Assembly (NCBI RefSeq): GCF_008365315.1
Contig: NZ_CP043506.1
Location: forward strand, 2,717,001-2,781,000
Origin: Acetobacter vaccinii
GTDB taxonomy: Bacteria > Pseudomonadota > Alphaproteobacteria > Acetobacterales > Acetobacteraceae
Length of the DNA stretch: 64,000 nucleotides
Reading direction: 5' to 3'
The notes under the pieces were generated by a model. The model ran no database searches, was not told where the DNA came from, and saw only the letters and a list, made by a program, of their open reading frames with translations. A program made the position numbers and the translations under genes. Below are positions 19,901 through 29,602 of the stretch, piece after piece (the first letter of the stretch is position 1; every line of letters begins with the position of its first letter).

Positions 19901-20438
19901 TGACAGGTTCGGGCGCGCCTGCGGGGTAAAGGTCAAAAATACCCCCGCGCGTTGCAAACTCCCCGGCTTCCATCACCGTATCGGTGCGGGTGTAGCCATT
20001 GGCCACCAGCAGATCGATCAGCAACGCCTGATCCAGACTTTCCCCTGTTTTGATGGTCAGGGACTGCCCCTCAAACGTCCGGCGGGGGGCAACACGCTGC
20101 ACGGCGGCGTTAATCGTGGTCAGCACCAGTCGAGGCTTGCCAGATGCAGGCTCCAAAAGCCGTGTCAGCGTTGCCACACGCTCCGCCACCAACGTGGGAT
20201 TGGGGGACACGCGATCATACGGCAGGCAGTCCCACGCAGGAAAACGCAGGATTTCAATATCGGCCGCGACAAAGGCCAGAAGCTCGGCCAGACGGACCAT
20301 GGCGGCGTCGCTCCGGGCCACATGCAGCACCGGGCCTTTGTGTTCACGCGCTCGCCGCGCCAGCAGCAGGGCATCGTAACCCTCTGGCACGCCCCAAAGA
20401 GTGGCAATACGAGTATGCGTGCCTGTATCTGCTGTCAT
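16968..20438 (-). CDS. mfd: Transcription-repair coupling factor Mfd
   Basis: A 1156-residue DNA translocase that removes stalled RNA polymerase and recruits UvrA to the lesion. The N-terminal UvrB-like module is followed by the RNA-polymerase-interacting region with DLVVHQDYGIGRYDG, the translocase motor with Walker A GDVGFGKT (about 632-639) and the Walker B/DEEQ box in IIDEEQHFG (about 732), and the C-terminal TRCF domain (PDSYVPDLPVRLGLYRR). Length is normal. The ATG at 20438 has AAAGG just upstream; an ATG 12 codons earlier has none. It follows sdhE on the same strand. Confidence 0.96.
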   Translation of the reverse strand: MTADTGTHTRIATLWGVPEGYDALLLARRAREHKGPVLHVARSDAAMVRLAELLAFVAADIEILRFPAWDCLPYDRVSPNPTLVAERVATLTRLLEPASGKPRLVLTTINAAVQRVAPRRTFEGQSLTIKTGESLDQALLIDLLVANGYTRTDTVMEAGEFATRGGIFDLYPAGAPEPVRLDLFGEEVENIRAFDPGTQRSTEKRDSLVLCPVSEFSLDADSIARFRTGWRDAFGPAAASDPLYEHVSDGRRHPGLEHWLPLFHEHLETLFDYLPGAAITLEHQVEEGLAARLDMIADHYQARRQPVREGETPYRPLPPHLLYLDRKGWDAVLDRMAVVAFSPYAQPDGAAGVDMGGRPGKMYAKIVPGAQREQVFGLLGDQVREWSQVGRRAFVAAWSRGSRERIATLLHEHGVATETFETWQQASKARPGPVGLLTLGLERGFVADDLALVSEQDLLGERIGRPPRRRRRADELIAEASELSSGDLVVHQDYGIGRYDGLETVSVGVAPHDCLRLLYDGGQKLYLPVENIELLSRFGSDQAGVALDKLGGVAWQNRKAQMKKRIRDMAGDLIRTAAARALREAPELTPPEGMWDEFCARFPFVETDDQAHAIADVLGDMASGRPMDRLVCGDVGFGKTEVALRAAFVAAMSGGQVAVVVPTTLLARQHYRTFAARFEGFPIKVAQLSRMVTGKEATAVRKGLADGTVNIVIGTHALLAKTVQFSALELLIIDEEQHFGVSHKEKLKALREDVHVLTLSATPLPRTLQLALSGVREMSLIATPPTDRLAVRTFIMPFDSVVIREAIQRERFRGGQVFCVAPRIEDLDRLAERLATIVPDARVVQAHGRLAATELERVMTEFSDGKYDILLSTNIVESGLDMPAVNTLIIHRADMFGLGQLYQLRGRVGRGKQRGYAYLTWPQTHVLSASADKRLEIMQTLDTLGAGFTLASHDLDLRGAGNLLGDQQSGHVREVGIELYQQMLEDAVADLRSEQGRSRQEERDWVPIIVMGLPVLIPDSYVPDLPVRLGLYRRIGGLSSDAEMEAMEAELVDRFGAVPQELKNLLDTVDLKRFCRLAGVEKVEAGPKGMVIQFRQNSFRNPAGLVQWMGRWKDGAVRLRPDHKLAVVRELTNVQRMGLARKVLKELAALCEKCPA

Positions 20439-20486
20439 CTGGCCTTTGTCTCTTATCCTGTCATCTGCTGGCATTCGGTACGGCGC

Positions 20487-20816
20487 TTAATGGCCGCATC
20501 TGGCGCGGCAGGACGCCACCATACGGCGCAGCATGGGGGTTGCCTTTTCTTCCGGCAAGGGCAGACGGCCAAAAAGCCAGTCTGTCAGGTCCGGGTCGGG
20601 CATTTCAAGAATGGCCTCCATGTCGGTCAGTTCCTGCTCGTTCAGGCTATCAACCTGTTCATCCACAAACCCGCCGATGAGAATATCCGTCTCGAAAGTG
20701 CCACGGTGCTGGGCCCGAAAGCGCAGCCGACGCCGCCGTGGGGCCAGAGTGTCCTCGCCCGCTGTGGTTTCGGGCGTGGGCTGGAGGGGGGATGTCTGTG
20801 TAAAATTGTCCTGCAT
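20487..20816 (-). CDS. sdhE: FAD assembly factor SdhE
   Basis: A 109-residue SdhE/YgfY-family protein that helps attach FAD covalently to the succinate dehydrogenase flavoprotein. The family motif RGTFETD lies at 38-44 (the RGxxE core), followed by the GFVDEQVDSL and DWLFGR segments of the helical bundle. The first 30 residues are a variable tail. It sits directly upstream of mfd and divergent from recG, as in many Alphaproteobacteria. Flavinylated succinate dehydrogenase matters in this organism because its acetate-handling cycle depends on succinate. Confidence 0.9.
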   Translation of the reverse strand: MQDNFTQTSPLQPTPETTAGEDTLAPRRRRLRFRAQHRGTFETDILIGGFVDEQVDSLNEQELTDMEAILEMPDPDLTDWLFGRLPLPEEKATPMLRRMVASCRARCGH

Positions 20817-20886
20817 GGCGCAGCTGTCCTATACCGTTGCTGTTCGTTTCTGTCAGCCAGCCAAACAGAGGCCTGTGTTCTTGCCG

Positions 20887-23028
20887 GTGTCCAGCCCCCT
20901 TTCCTTCACATCCTCTTCGGTTCGGACACAAGAGGCACTTTGTGCACTGGCTCCGTTACTGGCCCCGCTTGAAAGCCTGCGCGGGGTTAACACCGCACGC
21001 GCGCGGCTTCTGGCGCGTATTACGGGTGGCTCACGGGTCATGGACCTGCTGTTCCGCCCGCCTGAAACCGTGACTGACCGCAGGCTACGCCCTGCCCTGC
21101 GTGACATCAAACCCGGTATGATCGCCACAATCTGCGGTGTGGTGTGTGATGTCCGCCCCCCCACGCCACACAGCCGCCAACCTTGGCGGGCCACCCTATC
21201 GGATGGCACAGGCACGCTGGATATTGCGGTTTTTTCCCCATGGCAGGGGAAGCAATTGGTGAAAGACGCCCCGCTCGCTCTCTCGGGCATGGTGGAACAG
21301 TTCCATGACCGGCTGGGCATGACCACACCGGACTACCTTCTGCCTGCCGCCACGACCGAACGGATTCCCATACTGGACCCTGTCTGGCCGCTGACAGCGG
21401 GGCTGTTTAGCGGGCAGGTTCGTCAGGCCATGACAGCGGCTCTGGCCCTGCTGCCCCCCGACCTGCCAGAATGGCTCGACCCCGCTTTACTGCACCACAA
21501 TAGCTGGCCGGATTTTGCAACAGCCCTGCACTGGTTGCAGTCCCCCGCCTCCATCCCTGACAGCCAGTCCGGCAGTGCATGGCAGAAATGCTATGCACGC
21601 GCCCAGGCCCGCCTGGCGTGTGACGAGCTGCTGGCCGACCAGTTAGCCATGCGGATTGCCCAACGTGCCTCCCGCGCACGGCCCGGTCGCACCATGACGG
21701 GGGATGGCGCACTGCAACAGCAAAGCCTGAAAACCTTCGGCCACGCCCCTACCCCCGGCCAGCGACATGTGCTGCAGGAAATTGAGGCCGATATGGCCCA
21801 GCCCCGTCGCATGCGCCGCCTGCTGCAAGGGGATGTCGGAGCAGGTAAGACACTTGTCGCCCTTATGGCCATGCTCCGCGCCGCAGAATCGGGCGCACAG
21901 GCTGCACTGATGGCCCCGACGGAAATTCTGGCCCGCCAGCATGCCGCCACGCTCACGCGGCTTTCCCCCGTGCCGGTGGTGTTTCTGTCAGGCAGTGTCA
22001 AAGGCAAGGCGCGTAAAACAGCCCTTGCAAGCATTGCGGATGGCACTGCCCAACTGGTCGTGGGTACGCACGCACTGGTGCAAGACGGTGTGCAGTTTGC
22101 CGACCTCGGGCTGGTTGTGATTGATGAACAGCACCGCTTTGGAGTGGAGCAGCGACTGACCCTGCTGGAAAAGGGCCAGAACGCGGACATGCTGCTCATG
22201 ACCGCAACCCCTATCCCCCGCACCCTGCTGCTCACCCGCTTTGGTGACATGCAGATCAGCCGCCTGGACGGCAAGCCTGCGGGCCGCAAACCCGTCCATA
22301 CCTCCCTGCACGCTCTGGCAGCGATGGAGGATATTCTGGCCGCGCTGGAGCGGGCCTTACGCAACGGGGCGCAGATTTTCTGGGTCTGCCCGCTGGTGTC
22401 GGAAAGTGAGGCCCTGGACATTGCTGCGGCCGAAGCCCGCTACGCGGAGCTCATGGAACGCTTTGGGGCTGTGGTCGGGCTGGCACATGGCCAGCAGGAT
22501 GCCACCCTGCGGGAACAGGCGTTGCAGGATTTTGCAACCGGGCAGACCCGCATTCTCGTCGCCACCACTGTTATTGAGGTGGGGGTGGATATTCCCTCGG
22601 CCACGGTCATGGTGATCGAACATGCCGAGCGCTTTGGGCTGGCGCAGTTGCACCAGTTGCGTGGCCGCGTGGGGCGCGGGGCTGATGCCTCCTACTGCCT
22701 GATGCTGCATGATGCCGCACTGGGCCAGACAGCCCGCAACCGCCTGACATGCCTGCGCGACACAGAAGATGGCTTTCTGATCGCGGATGAAGACTTCCGC
22801 CTGCGTGGTGGGGGCGATGCCACAGGCCGCCGCCAGTCCGGCCTGCCAGAATACCGACTGGCCCCGGAAGAACTTGTCGATAAAATTCTGGCAATCGCCT
22901 ACGCTCAGGCAGAGGTTATTCTGCCCTCGACTGCGCCTGAAACAGCGCAGCCACTGGATACCGCACCGACTGTCCTGCTGACACTCTTTGACAAGGCCGA
23001 TGCCGCCCGTATTTTCAACGGCGGCTGA
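20887..23028 (+). CDS. recG: ATP-dependent DNA helicase RecG
   Basis: Branch-migration helicase that reverses stalled replication forks and processes recombination intermediates. Visible are the wedge/OB domain (about 75-150, including ATICGVVCDV), Walker A GDVGAGKT at about residue 316, the DEQH box VIDEQHRFGVEQR near 413, and motif VI region QLRGRVGRG; the C-terminal LRGGGDATGRRQSG block is typical of RecG. The start is uncertain: GTG at 20887 leaves 70 bp for promoters, GTG at 20875 has GAGG too close, and ATG at 20815 would overlap the sdhE start codon. Helicase identity is secure. Confidence 0.93.
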   Translation: MSSPLSFTSSSVRTQEALCALAPLLAPLESLRGVNTARARLLARITGGSRVMDLLFRPPETVTDRRLRPALRDIKPGMIATICGVVCDVRPPTPHSRQPWRATLSDGTGTLDIAVFSPWQGKQLVKDAPLALSGMVEQFHDRLGMTTPDYLLPAATTERIPILDPVWPLTAGLFSGQVRQAMTAALALLPPDLPEWLDPALLHHNSWPDFATALHWLQSPASIPDSQSGSAWQKCYARAQARLACDELLADQLAMRIAQRASRARPGRTMTGDGALQQQSLKTFGHAPTPGQRHVLQEIEADMAQPRRMRRLLQGDVGAGKTLVALMAMLRAAESGAQAALMAPTEILARQHAATLTRLSPVPVVFLSGSVKGKARKTALASIADGTAQLVVGTHALVQDGVQFADLGLVVIDEQHRFGVEQRLTLLEKGQNADMLLMTATPIPRTLLLTRFGDMQISRLDGKPAGRKPVHTSLHALAAMEDILAALERALRNGAQIFWVCPLVSESEALDIAAAEARYAELMERFGAVVGLAHGQQDATLREQALQDFATGQTRILVATTVIEVGVDIPSATVMVIEHAERFGLAQLHQLRGRVGRGADASYCLMLHDAALGQTARNRLTCLRDTEDGFLIADEDFRLRGGGDATGRRQSGLPEYRLAPEELVDKILAIAYAQAEVILPSTAPETAQPLDTAPTVLLTLFDKADAARIFNGG

Positions 23029-23055
23029 ACAGCCCTGTTACCATCAACCCGGCGG

Positions 23056-23685
23056 TTATCCGTGCTGGGGCTGCACCCCGGCACTCCGGGTTGCGGCCAG
23101 CCAAGCCTCAACCTGCGCTTGTGGGTCAGCATGCAGGATAAAGTCTGATACGGCTGAGACACAATCCGCCCCGGCCTCCAGGCATGGTTTGACACGGGCC
23201 AGGGTAATACCCCCGATAGCCACCAGCGGCAGACTGCCTATGCGGGCTTTCCAGTCGGTCAGTTTAGCTGTCCCCTGCGGGCCGAACGCCATTTTTTTGA
23301 GCCGGGTTTCCCATATCGGGCCAAGCGCCACGTAATCAGGCTTGCAGGCCAAGGCCCTATCCAGTTCCTCATGGCTATGCGTGCTGATCCCCAGCCTGAT
23401 CCCTCCGGCACGAATGGCCGCAAGGTCTGCCGTGTCCAGATCTTCCTGCCCGAGGTGGATGTAGTCGATCCCCTCGTCCAGTGCGATCTGCCAGTAATCA
23501 TTCAGCACAAGGCAGACACCCCACTGCTGGGCAAACTGGCGTGCCTGGCGGACTTCCGCCACCACAGCCGCTGCTGGCTTATCCTTCAGCCGCAACTGTA
23601 TGAAGCGGGCTCCTGCACGCCCCAGCCTGTCCACCCATTGGGCGACATCAACAACCGGATATATGGCCTGGGGGAGTGTGCTCAT
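23056..23685 (-). CDS. thiE: Thiamine phosphate synthase ThiE
   Basis: Joins the thiazole phosphate and HMP pyrophosphate to make thiamine phosphate. The 209-residue TIM barrel has FIQLRLKDK (residues about 28-36), [37 protein letters not shown] and VAIGGI, the standard ThiE strand-end motifs. The ATG overlaps the thiG stop (ATGA), so it is the last gene of the thiOSGE unit. Codons and length are normal. Confidence 0.94.
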   Translation of the reverse strand: MSTLPQAIYPVVDVAQWVDRLGRAGARFIQLRLKDKPAAAVVAEVRQARQFAQQWGVCLVLNDYWQIALDEGIDYIHLGQEDLDTADLAAIRAGGIRLGISTHSHEELDRALACKPDYVALGPIWETRLKKMAFGPQGTAKLTDWKARIGSLPLVAIGGITLARVKPCLEAGADCVSAVSDFILHADPQAQVEAWLAATRSAGVQPQHG

Positions 23686-24458
23686 GCTAAAAATGCCTTT
23701 CCTGCAACAGGGGTGGACGGGGCTGCCATGTCCCGTGCTTCCATCGGGTCAGCCTCACGCGCCAGCACGCCAGCCTGCACCGCAAGCCCAAAAGCGCGGG
23801 CCATTTGTGCCGGGTCCCCTGCATGGGCCACGGCCGTATTGATCAGCACGGCGTCATACCCCAGTTCCAGCGCCTGTGCTGCATGGGATGGCACCCCGAT
23901 ACCCGCATCGACCACCAGCGGCACATCGGGAAAATGCGCACGCATGGCGCGCAGGCCGAACACGTTGTTCAACCCCCGCCCCGACCCGATGGGTGCCCCC
24001 CAGGGCATAAGCACCTCGCACCCGACAGCAAGCAGCCTTTCCGCCACCACAAGGTCTTCCGTGGTGTAGGGAAAGACCTTAAACCCGTCCTCCGACAAAA
24101 TACGGGCGGCTTCGACCAGACCGAAAACATCGGGTTGCAGGGTATCCTGCTCACCAATGACCTCGAGCTTGATCCAGTCCGTGCCAAACACCTCACGCGC
24201 CATGTGGGCGGTTGTCACCGCCTCGCGCACGGTGTGGCACCCGGCGGTATTGGGCAGCACTGGCACAGCCAGCCCCTGAATCAGCGACCAAAAGGCCTGC
24301 CCAGCGCGCTCCCGCGCGGCCTCTCGCCGCAAGGACACGGTTACAACCCCCGGCTGCGCCGCCAGTACGGCCTCCTTAAGGATTTCGGGCGAAGGATACT
24401 GCGCCGTACCCAGCATAAGGGGGGACGTAAGGCTCTGCCCGTAAAACTGACGTGCCAT
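23682..24458 (-). CDS. thiG: Thiazole synthase ThiG
   Basis: Forms the thiazole phosphate ring from deoxyxylulose phosphate, dehydroglycine and ThiS-thiocarboxylate. The 258-residue barrel has [10 protein letters not shown] at 14-23, the Schiff-base lysine in [31 protein letters not shown] and [19 protein letters not shown], all diagnostic. It lies five bases after thiS and overlaps thiE by four bases. Confidence 0.96.
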   Translation of the reverse strand: MARQFYGQSLTSPLMLGTAQYPSPEILKEAVLAAQPGVVTVSLRREAARERAGQAFWSLIQGLAVPVLPNTAGCHTVREAVTTAHMAREVFGTDWIKLEVIGEQDTLQPDVFGLVEAARILSEDGFKVFPYTTEDLVVAERLLAVGCEVLMPWGAPIGSGRGLNNVFGLRAMRAHFPDVPLVVDAGIGVPSHAAQALELGYDAVLINTAVAHAGDPAQMARAFGLAVQAGVLAREADPMEARDMAAPSTPVAGKAFLA

Positions 24459-24463
24459 ACCCT

Positions 24464-24664
24464 TCAGCCCCCCTGCATGGGGGCTACGACCTCCACCCTG
24501 GCACCTGCGCCAAGGCTGGCGGCTGCTCGCCCTGGTGCCGGAATGAAAACACCATCCAGCGCCGTAGCAACACGCGCGCCGCCGTAGCCCAGTTCGTCCA
24601 GCAGGTCAGCCAGTGTCGTTGCCGACACGGCATGCTCTTCATTATTGACCAGAACAGTGATCAT
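24464..24664 (-). CDS. thiS: Sulfur carrier protein ThiS
   Basis: A 66-residue ubiquitin-like sulfur carrier ending in Gly-Gly, the tail that is adenylated by ThiF and turned into the thiocarboxylate used by ThiG. The [13 protein letters not shown] and [11 protein letters not shown] segments fit the beta-grasp fold. Its ATG overlaps the thiO stop (ATGA). No thiF is in the window; another E1-like protein elsewhere must activate it. Confidence 0.93.
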   Translation of the reverse strand: MITVLVNNEEHAVSATTLADLLDELGYGGARVATALDGVFIPAPGRAAASLGAGARVEVVAPMQGG

Positions 24665-25659
24665 TGGTCGTTACCTTCCCGGTTTTCCGGCCCGAAAATC
24701 AGATCGGCGGCTTCCCGCGCCCGTGCGGGAGACAGCAGAAAACCATGTCTGTACATACCATTAACCGAGACATACCGCCCATGGCGGACCACACGCGGCA
24801 CATTGTCGGGGTATGAGGGGCGCACCCCCACCCCCATTTCGACAATTTCCGCCTCGGCAAAACCGGGGTGCAATGTCCAGACGGAATTAAGCAATTCCAT
24901 CATCGAACGCACGGTCATGCCCCCGGCATCCTCACTTTCTATCATGGTTGCACCGACCATGAAGAGATGGTTTGCCCGGGGCACGATATAAACAGGAATG
25001 CGCGGGTGCAGCATGCGTACCGACCGATGCAGTTGCACATCGGGGCAGCGCAGCAGCAGCATTTCGCCCCTGACGCCACGCAGGGTGTCGCACCTGTCAC
25101 GATCGTTCAGGCCGGTGCAATCCACCACCCAGTCAAACGTGGCCTCATCCGGGGGTGTTGCCTCATCAAAACAGGCCTGTCCGCCCAGGCTGACAAGCCG
25201 GTCCAGGAGCGCATGCAGGGCGTCACGCGGGTTAACGTGTGCCTCATCAGGAAAAAACAATCCTTTATGGAAACGCCCGGCCAGATCAGGCTCCATAGCC
25301 GCAATGGCGTCCGCCCCCACCTGCTCAAAATGTGATGTCCGGCGGCCAAAGCGCGCCAGCTCCCCCACATCCCGCGCAGGGGCCAGCACCAGACTGCCGT
25401 TGCAGGTTACACCCGGCACATGGGCCTTCCACCACGCCACCGAATCGGCGGACTGGGCTGTGACTTCAGCCGGGGCCGACTCTGCCTCGCACCAAGGGGC
25501 CAGCATGCCCCCCGCCATCCATGAGGCACCCGCCCCCACCCGTCCACCGCGGTCGTAAAGGGTTACTGCCCCCCCACGCTCCGCCAGTGTCACAGCAGCC
25601 GTCAGCCCGGCCACACCAGCGCCCTTGACCAGAATGCGTGGTTTGCTTTTGCCGTCCAT
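24661..25659 (-). CDS. thiO: Glycine oxidase ThiO
   Basis: FAD-dependent oxidase of 332 residues that makes dehydroglycine for ThiG using oxygen, the aerobic alternative to ThiH. The dinucleotide fold GAGVAGL is near residues 12-18, followed by GASWMAGGMLAPWCE, and the C-terminal GMYRHGFLLSPARA block closes the FAD site. The start at 25659 has GAGG eight bases upstream and gives the expected N-terminus; a 54-residue in-frame extension is not supported. It is the first gene of thiO-thiS-thiG-thiE. An aerobic ThiO fits an obligate aerobe. Confidence 0.92.
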   Translation of the reverse strand: MDGKSKPRILVKGAGVAGLTAAVTLAERGGAVTLYDRGGRVGAGASWMAGGMLAPWCEAESAPAEVTAQSADSVAWWKAHVPGVTCNGSLVLAPARDVGELARFGRRTSHFEQVGADAIAAMEPDLAGRFHKGLFFPDEAHVNPRDALHALLDRLVSLGGQACFDEATPPDEATFDWVVDCTGLNDRDRCDTLRGVRGEMLLLRCPDVQLHRSVRMLHPRIPVYIVPRANHLFMVGATMIESEDAGGMTVRSMMELLNSVWTLHPGFAEAEIVEMGVGVRPSYPDNVPRVVRHGRYVSVNGMYRHGFLLSPARAREAADLIFGPENREGNDQ

Positions 25660-25781
25660 CACTTCTGCCTCTTGTCCATTCCCACAGTGCCGCCCGTGGC
25701 GGTCTGTTGTGTTCCTGTCATAACACCGGGGCTGGCAGACACCAGTACAGGCAGCCCCCACATGCACGCACCCCTGATGGG

Positions 25782-26258
25782 TTAAAATGCACGGGCCAGC
25801 AGGACCATCAGCAGGCAGCACTCGGTCACCGCCGTCATAATCCAGCGTACGCCCATATACCCGGCAGGCAACCAGCCACGCCGCCAGGCCTGCCTTTCAC
25901 CCAATGCGGTTATGGCAAATGCTGCGGCAAACAGGGCAAGCCCCGGCAACGCCCCCCAAGCATACGCCACGCTGGCGCAAAACCACCCCATAAGGGCAGG
26001 CACCACGCCCAGAGCCAGCCGCAGGGTGTCGACCCGCCCGGCATTAGCCACCAGAACGACCCGACCCCCTTCCAGCGCCTGCCCCCAGTGCACGGCCCCC
26101 AGAAAGGACAAGGAGATTGCGGCATAAAGCTCCAGCCCCGCCATGAGGTTAGGGGTTGGCACGCCAGAATCGAAAAACAGGATGCCGCAGGCACACCCCA
26201 CAAAGGGCAGCACGCTGGCAAGCATCAGAACTACGGCAAGAAAGGGAAGTTTCGTCAT
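25782..26258 (-). CDS. DUF3429 membrane protein
   Basis: A 158-residue hydrophobic protein with about five membrane segments. The core ELYAAISLSFLGAVHWG (about 43-59) and the closing region with GYMGVRWIMTAVT match DUF3429 (also found in fungal TMEM69-like proteins). The function is not known. It lies 122 bp upstream of thiO on the same strand, so it could share a transcript, but the gap is large. Confidence 0.8.
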   Translation of the reverse strand: MTKLPFLAVVLMLASVLPFVGCACGILFFDSGVPTPNLMAGLELYAAISLSFLGAVHWGQALEGGRVVLVANAGRVDTLRLALGVVPALMGWFCASVAYAWGALPGLALFAAAFAITALGERQAWRRGWLPAGYMGVRWIMTAVTECCLLMVLLARAF

Positions 26259-26397
26259 GCGATGCGCGTCCGCGCCCTCCGAATGTTCATGTTTTCATGC
26301 TTTACGGTGTTGACAGGAAAGCCCAACCCAAGGCCACTAGCAACCACACTGGAGCCGGTCTTCCTGCCCGCCCCGCCTGTGGGGCCAGCGGAATTGA

Positions 26398-27726
<1,329 letters not shown>

Positions 27727-27758
27727 TACCAGCCAGTTTCCTAGACCGGGAAACACTG

Positions 27759-27791
27759 AAAGCCGCTTTCCTACGGGAAGGCGGCTTTTTT
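27759..27791 (+). terminator. Rho-independent terminator of eno
   Basis: A 13-pair stem (AAAGCCGCTTTCC with GGAAGGCGGCTTT, one G-T pair) closed by a TACG tetraloop and running into TTTTTT. It lies 33 bp past the eno stop. Confidence 0.92.
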
Positions 27792-27878
27792 ATTGTACAA
27801 AGCCTCTTTCCTGTCAGGAATATCATCGTCTAGACAGGAAGAAAGGGTACGTCATTTCCACGATGGGGCAGGCCGCAC

Positions 27879-28208
27879 GTGCAGATTGTTCGTTTTATTC
27901 GCCGTATGATCCGGGCCATTGTGCCGCCCATGGTGTTTTTGGGCATTGCTGGCTATTTCGGCTGGAACGCAACCCAAGGCGACCATGGGATGCAGGCCTA
28001 CCAGCAGCAGCTTGTTCTGCTGGAACAGGCTAAACAGGCCCGACAGGACTCACTGACCGAACAGGCCGCCTGGCGTAGGCGCGTGAACGCGCTGAAGGAA
28101 AAAGGGCTGGATACCGATATTCTGGATGAACGCGCCCGCGCCATGCTAAACATGGCCGATAAGGACGATATTGTCGTACCCTACGACCGGCATGACCCTG
28201 TGTTCTGA
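27879..28208 (+). CDS. FtsB/DivIC-like septum formation initiator protein
   Basis: A 109-residue bitopic protein: short basic N-terminus, one membrane segment (about 12-28) and a periplasmic coiled-coil-prone region (about 38-75, rich in Gln, Leu, Glu and Arg), with the LDxDxLDERARxMLNMA block typical of the FtsB/DivIC family that bridges FtsL and FtsQ in the divisome. The start is a GTG. It follows eno, as in many Alphaproteobacteria, though the pyruvate dehydrogenase genes that often come next are replaced here by rpmG on the other strand. Confidence 0.85.
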   Translation: MQIVRFIRRMIRAIVPPMVFLGIAGYFGWNATQGDHGMQAYQQQLVLLEQAKQARQDSLTEQAAWRRRVNALKEKGLDTDILDERARAMLNMADKDDIVVPYDRHDPVF

Positions 28209-28251
28209 TCCTTCTCTCAAACCTGTGCCTTCTTTCAGTCACGGGCTTCCA

Positions 28252-28288
28252 AACAGGAAACGGCGCCTCTGGGGCGCCGTTTCCTGTT
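28252..28288. terminator. Perfect 16-bp inverted repeat, bidirectional terminator
   Basis: AACAGGAAACGGCGCC and its exact complement are separated by TCTGG. It lies between the convergent FtsB-like gene and rpmG. The T content in the 3' arms (TTTCCTGTTGTT on the plus strand) is modest, but the position and the long perfect stem fit a shared terminator. Confidence 0.75.
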
Positions 28289-28330
28289 GTTCATAACCAG
28301 ACCGCAAGCAGTCTGGGCAAATGCCAAACC

Positions 28331-28498
28331 TTATTTGATTTTGGCTTCGCGGAACACGACGTGCTTGCGAGCAACCGGGTCGTACTTCTTCAGTTCCATC
28401 TTGCCGGTGTGGGCACGGGCATTCTTCTTGGTCACATAGAAGTAACCGGTGTCCGCCGTCGAGACGAGACGAATCTTGATAACGTTGGTCTTGGCCAT
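28331..28498 (-). CDS. rpmG: 50S ribosomal protein L33
   Basis: A 55-residue ribosomal protein read directly from the minus strand: [20 protein letters not shown], then [20 protein letters not shown], ending REAKIK. It has no CxxC pairs, so it is the zinc-free type of L33. AGGAA is three bases ahead of the ATG. The gene is monocistronic and divergent from lexA across 334 bp. Confidence 0.96.
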   Translation of the reverse strand: MAKTNVIKIRLVSTADTGYFYVTKKNARAHTGKMELKKYDPVARKHVVFREAKIK

Positions 28499-28832
28499 GA
28501 CTTCCTCAGCAGCACATCGTAACGGGACCAGACAACACGGCCCCTAGGTGTTCAAGTGTCGGCAAAATGCGCATAGACGATGAAAAGGTCAAGCTTTCTT
28601 GCAGCAGACACCCCACAAGACCACAAATAATCAGCCAATCATCCCCGCCACGCCACACTGACCGACACACAGGCAGGGTATGCCCGACCCATGCCAACAA
28701 GACCCGACACCCGCGACCACGCACCGGCAACAAGTTGAATCGTCAGGCTTTACATTGACAAAAAACAAGAACCTACATAGAACAAAAAGAAACACGACAG
28801 TGCTACTTTACTCATGACTTGCCGGGGGCGAG
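28499..28832. other. Divergent intergenic region between rpmG and lexA
   Basis: 334 bp without a gene. The right end holds the lexA promoter and SOS box. The left end must hold the rpmG promoter; a TTGACC lies on the minus strand near 28590 without a good -10. The middle (about 28600-28740) is C- and A-rich on the plus strand and shows no coding frame or repeat that I can support. Confidence 0.5.
28755..28783 (+). promoter_or_regulatory. lexA promoter with alphaproteobacterial SOS box
   Basis: The operator is GAAC-CTACATA-GAAC at 28769-28783, an exact match to the alphaproteobacterial LexA site (GAAC-N7-GAAC). A consensus -35 TTGACA lies at 28755-28760, which puts the -10 over the operator's second half near 28777-28783. 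This is how LexA would block its own gene. Confidence 0.85.
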
Positions 28833-29486
28833 ATGCTGACACGCAAACAGCACAAGCTGCTTCTTTTTATTGACTCGCACCTCAAACAGACAGGGTTTTC
28901 CCCCTCCTTTGATGAAATGCGCGAAGCCATGGGCCTGCGCTCCAAATCGGGCATTCACCGCCTGATTTCCGGCCTTGAGGAACGGGGCTTTCTCCGCCGC
29001 CACCACCACAGGGCTAGGGCGCTGGAAGTTATCCAACTGCCTGAAATTACCGAAGACCTGCCCTCCAACGTTATCCGTGGCAGCTTTGCGCGCCAGAAGA
29101 GCGAAATGCTCAAGGTGCCGCTTTACGGCCGTATTGCCGCAGGTACCCCGATTGAAGCTCTGGCAGACCCCGTGAGCAGCCTGAGCGTGTCCTCCGACAT
29201 GCTGGGCAGTGGGGATTACTATGCGCTGGAAGTCGTGGGCGACTCCATGATCGAGGCCGGTATTCTTGACGGAGACCAGGTTATTATCCGCAAGACCGAC
29301 AGTGCCGAAAACGGGCAGATTGTCGTAGCACTGATTGACGAGCACGAGGTCACGCTCAAACGTCTGCGCCGCAAGGGGGCCATGGTTGCTCTTGAACCCG
29401 CCAACCCGCGTTACGAGACACGGATTGTCCCGGCGGAAAAACTCCGCATCCAAGGGCAACTGGCCGGGCTTTTGCGTCAGTACTAA
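28833..29486 (+). CDS. lexA: SOS repressor LexA
   Basis: A 217-residue repressor of DNA-damage genes that cleaves itself when RecA filaments form. The N-terminal winged helix runs to about residue 65 ([20 protein letters not shown]); the cleavage bond is Ala103-Gly104 in [11 protein letters not shown]; the catalytic pair is Ser138 ([13 protein letters not shown]) and Lys176 (EVTLKRLRR). An SOS box in its promoter shows autoregulation. Start ATG has GGGGGCG close upstream. Confidence 0.96.
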   Translation: MLTRKQHKLLLFIDSHLKQTGFSPSFDEMREAMGLRSKSGIHRLISGLEERGFLRRHHHRARALEVIQLPEITEDLPSNVIRGSFARQKSEMLKVPLYGRIAAGTPIEALADPVSSLSVSSDMLGSGDYYALEVVGDSMIEAGILDGDQVIIRKTDSAENGQIVVALIDEHEVTLKRLRRKGAMVALEPANPRYETRIVPAEKLRIQGQLAGLLRQY

Positions 29487-29559
29487 CGACTCACACACCG
29501 GGAGGGCGCGGACACAAACGCCCCCCACGTTACCCATCAGCCCCACCATCACGGGGCAT

Positions 29560-29602
29560 CCCGCTGAGAAAGTGGGGTTTCAAACCCTTCCATCTCAGCG
29601 GG
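29560..29602. terminator. Long hairpin between lexA and bioCD
   Basis: CCCGCTGAGA (29560-29569) pairs exactly with TCTCAGCGGG (29593-29602), with a smaller inner stem (GGGT/ACCC). The right arm contains the bioCD stop codon. No T run follows on either strand, so the terminator role is tentative. Confidence 0.4.

Noticed and set aside
25660-25800. TPP riboswitch upstream of thiO
   Set aside because: The minus strand has CAGGGGTGC, like the start of the THI element, but no CTGAGA, no GAACCTGA-like block and no pairing consistent with the consensus fold, so I do not call it.
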